Part shown: positions 59,201 to 64,000 of the stretch, in pieces
Position numbering within the stretch: the first letter of the stretch is position 1
Layout of the letters: each line of letters starts with the position of its first letter
Assembly (NCBI GenBank): GCA_963989245.1
Contig: OZ022349.1
Location: 25,993,516-26,057,515 of the forward strand
DNA from: Nansenia antarctica
Lineage: Eukaryota; Chordata; Actinopteri; Argentiniformes; Microstomatidae
Direction of reading: 5' to 3'
DNA: 64,000 nucleotides
Notes under the pieces: model-generated
What the model saw: only the letters and a program-made list of their open reading frames with translations
Databases searched by the model: none
Told to the model about the DNA's origin: nothing
Made by a program: the position numbers and the translations under genes

Positions 59201-60087
59201 TGTTCGACATGTGTATTGTAGCAGTAGGGCTCAATTATTTGAAATTGGCGCTCTTTTTTTCTTTTTTCTTTTTTCCGTTTTTCTTTTCTTTTTCCGGTTA
59301 ACCGGAAAACCGCGGTTTTAGTCTTTGACGGTTTTTCGGTTTCAATAATTGGAAACCGTCCATCCCTAGTATACATGGGGTGTGTTAAGGGTAGGTAGTC
59401 TGTATACATGGGGTGTGCGTGGGGATAATAGTCAGTCTTCAGTAGGCTTGTGTATGAGCCTGGTGGCCTGGGGGACGTAGCTGTTGGTTAGCTGGTTAGC
59501 CAGGTTTTGGCCCCGAGGCTCCGGATGCGTGTATGTGGGTATTCAGCTTCCTGACAGTATTCCTGTATGACAGCCTTATGACGGACAGGTTAAAAAAGCG
59601 CTTCACAAACATCATCCCATCTCATCTACATGTAAGCACGTCACATATCAGTCTACTTGTCCCACTGTATAGGTGTGGAGCTCATGGAAATAGAATTCAA
59701 GGAGTGCCCCTTCTAGTTCTAGTATTCTAGACTAGTTCTATGCGTTCTAGTTCTATGCGTTCTAGTTCTATGCGTCCTAGTTCTATGCGTTCTAGTTCTA
59801 TGCGTTCTAGTTCTATGCGTTCTAGTTCTATGCGTTCTAGTTCTATGCGTTCTAGTTCTATGCGTTCTAGTTCTATGTGTTCTAGTTCTATGCGTTCTAG
59901 TTCTAGGGCTGAGCTGCTCACCGTCCTCAGGCAGTGCCACGCCCAACACGGTCTTCTGCTTGTTCTCCAGGTCAGACACCCTCTTCTTCAGCTTCTCCAG
60001 ACCCTCACGGATCTCTTGCACCTGATGAGGATAAACAAGAGGGACGAATAGAGAAACCAGACTGTTTAATTAGAGAGGGAGGGAGAT

Positions 60088-60176
<89 letters not shown>

Positions 60177-61887
60177 AAGAGATAGATAGATAGAAAGAGA
60201 GAGAGAGAGAGAGAGAAAAAGAGAAAGAGAAAGAGAAAGAGAAAGAGAGAGAGAGAGAGAGAAAGTGAAAGAGAGAGAGAGAGAGAAAGAGAGAGAGATA
60301 GATAGATAGATAGATGGATGGATGGATAGATTTATTGACTTTATTGATCCCAAAGGGTAAGTTCTGATGTTACAGAAAATCAGACCACAAAACAACAACA
60401 ATAAAACAAAGTGTCAATTGAATAATATAGATTTAAAAATGTAAAATAAATATACTCATTACTCATCACATAGAGGAGGAGGACCATTACCTTCTGCATG
60501 TTACTGCATTAGCCACATTGCATTTTTCTTTGAATATACAAGATAGATATAACAAGGGTTGGGCATAGAGAATAATATAACAGTTACTTGTTTTCACCGG
60601 ACAATACTTCAGTTGATAACATGCCAGATGAAATCTCTGCAGCTTAAGCCTAATACTTTGGTGGTCTGGGAGGATGTTGACACACAACAAACCTTTTTTT
60701 AACCTTTCTTTAATTCATCATACAGTAGCCTAGTTGCAGAGAATCGCTTGACATTACCTGATGACTCTAAAGGGTGGTAGGTTTTGAATAACATAGATTT
60801 ACATTTTAGAGGACTGACATCTCCTACCTTTGAATTCATGAATAATGCCTAATGAATGAAAGGTACGTCACCTTCTTGAAAAACGTCTCATTCTCCTTCT
60901 CCTCCTTCACAGAAGAAGAAGTCCCCGGCTTGATCATGAGAGCCCTGCCTTCCTCATCCTCATCTGAGACCTCCGCAGCCTGGGTTCAGAGAGAGGGAGA
61001 CAGAGAGGGAGGGAGAGAGACAGAGATGGAAAGAGAGAGACAGAGAGAGAGAGAGAGATGGAAAGAGAGACAGAGAGAGAGAGACAGAGAGAGACAGAGA
61101 GAGAGAGGGGGGGAAGAGAGAGAGAGATGGAAAGAGAGAGAGAGGGAAGGAGAGAGAGGGAAAGAGAGAGACAGAGAGAGGGAAAGAGAGAGACAGAGAG
61201 AGGGGGGGGAAGAGAGAGAGAGAGAGAGAGATGGAAAGAGAGAGAGAGAGATGGAAAGAGAGAGAGAGAGAGGGAAGGAGAGAGAGGGAAAGAGAGACGG
61301 CGAGAGAGACAGAGAGAGAGACAGAGAGAGAGAGAGATGGAAAGAGAGACAGAGAGAGAGAGGGGGGGAAGAGACAGAGAGAGAGAGGGGGGGGAAGAGA
61401 CAGAGAGAGAGAGGGGGGGGAAGAGACAGAGAGAGAGAGGGGGGGGAAGAGACAGAGAGAGAGAGGGGGAGAAGAGAGAGAGAGAGACACAGAGGGAGAG
61501 AGAGAAGGTACACAATCATTACTTATTCCATAAATAAAATGTATTATTATTATTATTTATTAAGTGCAGAATTCAACTTTGCATGCAGGCAGCTTGTCAG
61601 CCAGCCCTCGGCCTATCTATCTATCCGCTTGGGTGTGGAACAAGTCCTTTGCTCTGAGCTGAGCAGGCAGCAGTTAGGAGGTTAAAGTGAACAGGTCGCC
61701 TCCAGTCAAGTACTGAACACAAACACAGTCCACCTGGGGCCACGTGGACCCTGCTCAGGGGACACGGATCACGCTGCAAGTCACAGAGAAAGTTCTCAAG
61801 TCAAGCTAAGCGAGCTAACTTTAGCTTAGCCACCTAGCTGCTTTTCTGTTGACTTACATTCCCCAGTTCCTTGGTTCGGTCCCGCAT
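50164..61887 (-). CDS. stx4: stx4, syntaxin-4, plasma-membrane Qa-SNARE (complete, 10 coding exons)
   Basis: Exons in transcript order: 61887-61858, 60979-60872, 60021-59922, 53552-53478, 53377-53307, 52949-52841, 52014-51941, 50846-50709, 50488-50378, 50241-50164. They join in phase to 297 codons plus stop, the length of human STX4. It starts MRDRTKELGN, the syntaxin N-peptide that binds Munc18, followed by an acidic linker, the Habc bundle, the SNARE motif with its central Gln, and a C-terminal membrane anchor with no luminal tail. The N-terminus plus the acidic DEDEEGRALMIKPGT segment match STX4 rather than STX1 or STX3. The protein mediates vesicle fusion at the plasma membrane. The gene is convergent with srcap. 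Intron 3 (6.4 kb) carries a nested transposon stack. Confidence 0.95.
50378..50488 (-). CDS. stx4: stx4 exon 9: SNARE motif, second half
   Basis: It encodes GEMLNRVESNIINSTNYVEK and AVAETAQAATYQNKARK, the C-terminal half of the Qa-SNARE helix and the basic juxtamembrane segment. 37 codons, phase 0 to 0. Confidence 0.95.
50665..50697 (-). other. stx4: Duplicated end of stx4 exon 8 with second splice donor
   Basis: CAGTACCTGGCTATGGAGG and GGAGGCCCAG|GTA of exon 8 recur 44 bases downstream in the transcript, here followed by GTAGGG. Using this site would insert 44 bases and shift frame. The upstream GTAAGA donor is the stronger match. Confidence 0.88.
50709..50846 (-). CDS. stx4: stx4 exon 8: SNARE motif, first half
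   Basis: It encodes ILNDANATRQALNEIEVRHD and HEMFQYLAMEVEAQ. The last codon is the ionic-layer glutamine. Donor CAG|GTAAGA at 50708. The last 30 bases plus donor are duplicated 44 bases further on (50697-50665), which would shift the frame if used. Confidence 0.95.
50850..51080. repeat. GA-rich compound repeat in stx4 intron 7
   Basis: GAGAG/GGGGGA units with two near-identical sub-blocks (AGAGAGCGAGAGGGGGGAGG) about 65 bases apart. Confidence 0.9.
51081..51940. other. stx4 intron 7, unique sequence
   Basis: AT-rich, no coding, RNA or repeat feature recognised. Confidence 0.5.
51941..52014 (-). CDS. stx4: stx4 exon 7: Habc-SNARE linker
   Basis: It encodes GTNVTDEELDTMLESGQTDV and FTQN, matching VSDEELEQMLDSGQSEVFVS. 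Phase 1 to 0, donor AAC|GTGAGT. Confidence 0.95.
52107..52238. mobile_element. 132-bp inverted-repeat MITE
   Basis: Arms of about 31 bases (TTAAAAGAAGTAGAAGCCGC... and its reverse complement ...GCGGCTTCTACTTCTTTTAA) surround CACCGGTTTCGGCCGTAGCC. Confidence 0.8.
52520..52760 (-). mobile_element. LINE-like tail, reverse
   Basis: AGATTCAACTTTATTGTCAT start, then CAAGTACCAGATAACC. Same family as the left end at 25905. Confidence 0.6.
52841..52949 (-). CDS. stx4: stx4 exon 6: Habc helix Hc
   Basis: It encodes HGVLSREFVELMGHCNTIQS and QYRDRNVERIQRQLRI, matching HGVLSQQFVELINKCNSMQS. It ends in phase 1. A GGGAGA-type repeat lies just upstream of the acceptor. Confidence 0.95.
52955..53200. repeat. 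GGGAGA/GGAT minisatellite before stx4 exon 6
   Basis: GGGAGGAGGGAGAGGGATGG-type units lie upstream (transcript sense) of the exon 6 acceptor and serve as its pyrimidine tract on the minus strand. Confidence 0.9.
53307..53377 (-). CDS. stx4: stx4 exon 5: Hb-Hc
   Basis: It encodes IDPKKVEDDGNYVSINTRMQ and RTQ, matching IEPQKEEADENYNSVNTRMR. Phase 1 to 0. Confidence 0.93.
53478..53552 (-). CDS. stx4: stx4 exon 4: Habc helix Hb
   Basis: It encodes MKRELQTLREEIKNMAAQIQ and KRLK, matching MKQELQNLRDEIKQLGREIR. Phase 1 to 1. Confidence 0.94.
53625..53755 (-). mobile_element. SINE family C copy, reverse
   Basis: GGAGCAATTAGGGGTTCAGT and GCCTTGCTCAGGGACAC body and CTTTCGAACCGC box B in reverse. Confidence 0.65.
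54588..58474. mobile_element. hAT-like element, middle layer
   Basis: Termini CAGGGGTGCACATAACT and AGTTATGTGCACCCCTG are perfect inverted repeats, with a GCTATAGA duplication at 54580-54587 and 58475-58482. It is inserted in a LINE tail that resumes AAATAAAATGTGATTTGATT. Confidence 0.92.
54845..57723. mobile_element. piggyBac-like element, about 2.9 kb, inner layer
   Basis: TTAA at 54841-54844 and 57724-57727; ends CACTTAATCAGCCGTG and GGCGCCTCCAGTG. Sequence near the left end (TTTCAGGACCCTCCTTTCAT, reverse) is shared with the small MITEs at 3750-4303, 29013-29299 and 38419-38738, so this may be a longer relative. No transposase recognised. It contains two copies of a block with a SINE family B fragment (55717-55835 and 56040-56155). 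Confidence 0.75.
59725..59910. repeat. 15-bp minisatellite GTTCTATGCGTTCTA
   Basis: About twelve units directly past the donor of stx4 exon 3. Frames such as RTRTH repeats are artefacts. Confidence 0.95.
59922..60021 (-). CDS. stx4: stx4 exon 3: Habc helix Ha
   Basis: It encodes VQEIREGLEKLKKRVSDLEN and KQKTVLGVALPEDG, matching the human RTIRQTIVKLGNKVQELEKQ region. It ends in phase 1. A 15-bp minisatellite starts about 10 bases past its donor. Confidence 0.94.
60075..60330. repeat. (GA)n/(GATA)n repeat
   Basis: GAGAGA with AGATAGAT and GATG sub-blocks in stx4 intron 2. Confidence 0.95.
60331..60860. other. stx4 intron 2 remainder
   Basis: AT-rich, with a LINE-like TTTATTGACTTTATTGATCC phrase near 60332. 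No gene recognised. Confidence 0.5.
60872..60979 (-). CDS. stx4: stx4 exon 2: acidic linker, start of Habc
   Basis: It encodes AAEVSDEDEEGRALMIKPGT and ends ENETFFKK, aligning with SDEEDKERVALVVHPGTA and FFHKV of human STX4. 36 codons, phase 0 to 0. A GA-rich repeat block lies directly upstream of its acceptor. Confidence 0.93.
60985..61510. repeat. GA-rich repeat upstream of stx4 exon 2
   Basis: GAGAGACAGAGAGAGAGAGG units with GGGGGGAAGAGA blocks. On the minus strand it is a 500-base pyrimidine tract leading to the exon 2 acceptor. Confidence 0.95.
61858..61887 (-). CDS. stx4: stx4 coding exon 1: start and N-peptide
   Basis: It encodes MRDRTKELGN, then AAT|GTAAGT. The context GACAAGATGC is an acceptable Kozak site. 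The x-x-DRT N-peptide is the Munc18-binding motif of STX1 and STX4. Phase 0 at its end. Confidence 0.93.
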
Positions 61888-62110
61888 CTTGTCAGTCCAG
61901 ATTCCTCGGAGCCTTGACGCTGCTGCTAGTGGTTCTGTTCACAGAGGAGGGGTGCTGTCAGCTTCGCTCACAAGGGCAGGAAAGGCAGGACAAGGCAGGA
62001 AAAGTTGGTGTTTTGGGTCATTCAACAAGTAAAGTGATCCACTCTTCTTCTGTGGTTGGTGTAGAAGAGAAACACACACCCTAAAGGAGATTCAACATCA
62101 CCGCCCCCTA
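61888..62110 (-). promoter_or_regulatory. stx4: stx4 5' UTR and probable promoter region
   Basis: This is the sequence immediately upstream of the ATG on the minus strand, GC-moderate and non-repetitive until about 62155. I see no clear TATA box. A further upstream non-coding exon cannot be excluded. Confidence 0.35.
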
Positions 62111-62154
62111 CAGGACTGGGACAGCAAACGCAGACGCGCTTCTGTCAATGCTAC

Positions 62155-63355
62155 TATGAATAAATGAATGAATGAATGAATGGTCTTTATTGTCATTGAT
62201 ATAGTACAGGTACCAAACAACGAAATTTGGGAGGGGGGGCTCCCCTGGCGCTAGGATAAAAAACTAAAAACTAAAAACAAGAAGGGAAAAGAGCTGGTTT
62301 ACATAAATAAAGGCTATGTACACTATCCACTATACTATACTATACAAATAAAACACTGTGCTGTACTCTATGCTATGCTATACCTATTCTAACATTTCCT
62401 ATCTCTGAACCTTATGTACTCCAAAATGCACTGCCTGTACTTTCCCTAATGGATCAATGTACTACAGGTCTATACAGCCTATAATATTATTATATTATAT
62501 TATATATATATATTATATATTATAATTAGTGTGTCTATGATTCCTCTAAAAACACCTTCATCAAGCTCAGCAACGACGATGATTGAAGATGAGCTACTAC
62601 TCCATGATAATCCCTAACAATATCTGCCTGTACTTTCACAAATGTATCGATGTCGATCGTAGAACTTAAGCTTTGCAACTTTTTATTTGCTTTTTACTCT
62701 GTGTGTTTACTTTATAATTTATACTACTTTCCTTTGCTCTTTATTTGTTGATAACATTTACTTTCTCTAATGGTCATTGTTGTTTTTTCTCTTGCTGCTT
62801 TACTTCCTGCCCATGTTAATCACTACATGTAATTGTTGGATATGTGTGCCACTAACTTTTGATGGGCTGGTTCTTACTTTGTTAAAATGCACTGCCTGTA
62901 CTTTCCCTAATGGATCAATGTACAGCCATTTACACTTCAGCTTCAACACTACTTCTTTATTTGTTAATGTGTGCAACTAGATTTATACTTTCCACTGCTT
63001 CATTTTCATCCCATTCCCAGTTAGAACTTTGTTCACAAATACCCTTCCTGTACTACTCATAACACATCCATGTCCATAGCCATTCAAACTTCAGCTTTGC
63101 AACTATTTATTTGCTTTTTACTCTATGTGTTTACTTTATACTTTATACTACTTACCTTTGCTCTTGATATGTTGAAAACATTTACTTTCTTGAATGCTCC
63201 TGCTCCTTTTTCTCTTGCTGTTTTATTTCCTGCCTATGTTCACTCATTCACTAACCTTGTCATTGCCTCTATGCTGTGTATCTATGTCACAACCAGAGGG
63301 CGGAACCCAGAAGCAGACAACGGAGAACAGGTAGTACAACAATAATAATGATTTA
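62155..63355. other. Region upstream of stx4: LINE-like tail and duplicated AT-rich sequence
   Basis: It begins with GAATGAATGAATGGTCTTTA (LINE tail, reverse). A segment of about 110 bases (TTTACTTTATA...CTACTT..CCTTTGCTCTT) occurs at about 62680 and 63105, and ACTGCCTGTACTTTCCCTAA occurs at about 62430 and 62893. No gene seen. Confidence 0.6.
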
Positions 63356-63424
63356 TTGTAGGGTAGGGGTGTCAGGAGGAGCAGGCTGGAGGTAGATAGG
63401 TAGTCAGACAGGCGGACAGGCAGG

Positions 63425-63900
63425 GGATCAGGCAGGTAGGCAGGTAGTCAGACAGGCGGAGTGGTCGGCAGACAGGCAGGGGGTCAGGCAGGCGGAGTGG
63501 TCGGCAGACAGGCAGGGGGTCAGGCAGGCGGAGTGGTCGGCAGACAGGCAGGGGGTCAGGCAGGCGGAGTGGTCGGTAGACAGGCAGGGGGTCAGGCAGG
63601 CGGAGTGGTCGGCAGACAGGCAGGGGGTCAGGCAGGCGGAGTGGTCGGTAGACAGGCAGGGGGTCAGGCAGGCGGAGTGGTCGGCAGACAGGCAGGGGGT
63701 CAGGCAGGCGGAGTGGTCGGCAGACAGGCTGGGGGTCAGGCAGGCGGAGTGGTCGGTAGACAGGCAGGGGGTCAGGCAGGCGGAGTGGTCGGCAGACAGG
63801 CTGGGGGTCAGGCAGGCGGAGTGGTCGGCAGACAGGCTGGGGGTCAGGCAGGAGGGAAAGTACAGGCAGGCAGGGATCAGGCAGGGAGCAGGGTAGTCAG
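63425..63900. repeat. 36-bp minisatellite
   Basis: About eleven units of GTCGGCAGACAGGCAGGGGG plus TCAGGCAGGCGGAGTG. The 157-codon Gly/Gln/Arg/Ala frame across it is a repeat artefact. Confidence 0.95.
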
Positions 63901-64000
63901 GCAGGCAGGAGGTCGGCAGGCAGGGAATCCTTAACGGGGAACAGGGAGAATAGGGTTAGGCTAGGGTAACGGGTAAGAACTAGAGTAGAGGGAACGAACA

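Larger units (their letters stand above)
54154..59368. mobile_element. hAT-like element, 5.2 kb, outer layer of second nested stack
   Basis: Termini TAGGGATGGACGGTTTTTCG and CAATAATTGGAAACCGTCCA...TCCCTA with a perfect GTATACAT duplication at 54146-54153 and 59369-59376. AACCG/CGGTT subterminal repeats at both ends. A LINE tail (GTAAAGCGCATTGGGTCACT) lies inside. No intact transposase frame recognised. Confidence 0.9.
53820..59700 (-). mobile_element. LINE-like fragment split by the hAT stack
   Basis: Repetitive sequence at 53820-54153 continues at 59369-59700 after the inserted element. The phrase AAGGGTAGGTAGTCTGTATACAT spans the junction and recurs. The right part (GCCTGGGGGACGTAGCTGTT, reverse strand) resembles a fish LINE ORF2 end. 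Family not certain. Confidence 0.5.

Noticed and set aside
60852..61685. 277-codon Arg/Glu-rich protein and the antisense Ser/Leu-rich frames
   Set aside because: GA/CT repeat artefacts around stx4 exon 2.
50164..61887. STX1B or STX3 instead of STX4
   Set aside because: The MRDRT start, acidic linker with ALMIKPGT and 297-codon length fit STX4; the anchor lacks the STX1/3 KKIMIIICCVIL pattern.

Overview
This is a vertebrate, almost certainly teleost, genomic window. It has intron-rich genes with GT-AG splicing, several families of tRNA-derived SINEs, hAT, Harbinger-like, piggyBac-like and Tc1-like DNA transposons, LINE fragments and a very high load of micro- and minisatellites.

Layout. (1) About 1-44821, plus strand: the fish orthologue of SRCAP, the SWR1/INO80-family Snf2 ATPase that deposits histone H2A.Z. 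It is 5'-partial, because the first exon is open to the window edge. I could chain 33 exons with consistent splice phases: a long low-complexity N-terminal region, the HSA domain (8715-10923), an acidic region (14387-19272), ATPase lobe 1 (19708-25712), the long inter-lobe insert (26716-33227), lobe 2 (33357-36623), and a 6-kb last exon (38797-44821) with two AT-hooks and a Pro/Thr/Ala repeat tract. The visible part encodes about 4,490 residues, against about 3,230 in human. One apparent frameshift sits in a G13 run at 39685-39697. The 3' UTR ends near 46665. (2) About 46670-48510: intergenic, mostly transposon debris. (3) About 48515-61887, minus strand: a complete stx4 (syntaxin-4) gene with ten coding exons and 297 codons, the length of human STX4. 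It has the N-peptide, Habc bundle, Q-SNARE motif and tail anchor. The two genes are convergent. (4) 61888-64000: stx4 5' side, then repeats and a 36-bp minisatellite; no gene seen.

The two genes do not share a pathway. One remodels chromatin and the other is a plasma-membrane t-SNARE. SRCAP and STX4 also lie in the same chromosomal region in human (16p11.2), so this looks like conserved synteny.

The most unusual content is repeat biology. At three srcap exon/intron junctions (14556, 20283, 34694) a tandem array starts at the 5' splice site and copies the exon end with its GT donor many times. stx4 has a single such duplication at the exon that ends on the ionic-layer glutamine codon. Several other minisatellites are visibly amplified pieces of transposons (SINE heads, SINE tails, MITE ends). 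Two multi-level nested transposon stacks can be resolved with intact target-site duplications. I see no CRISPR array, prokaryotic operon, functional tRNA gene or other non-coding RNA gene.
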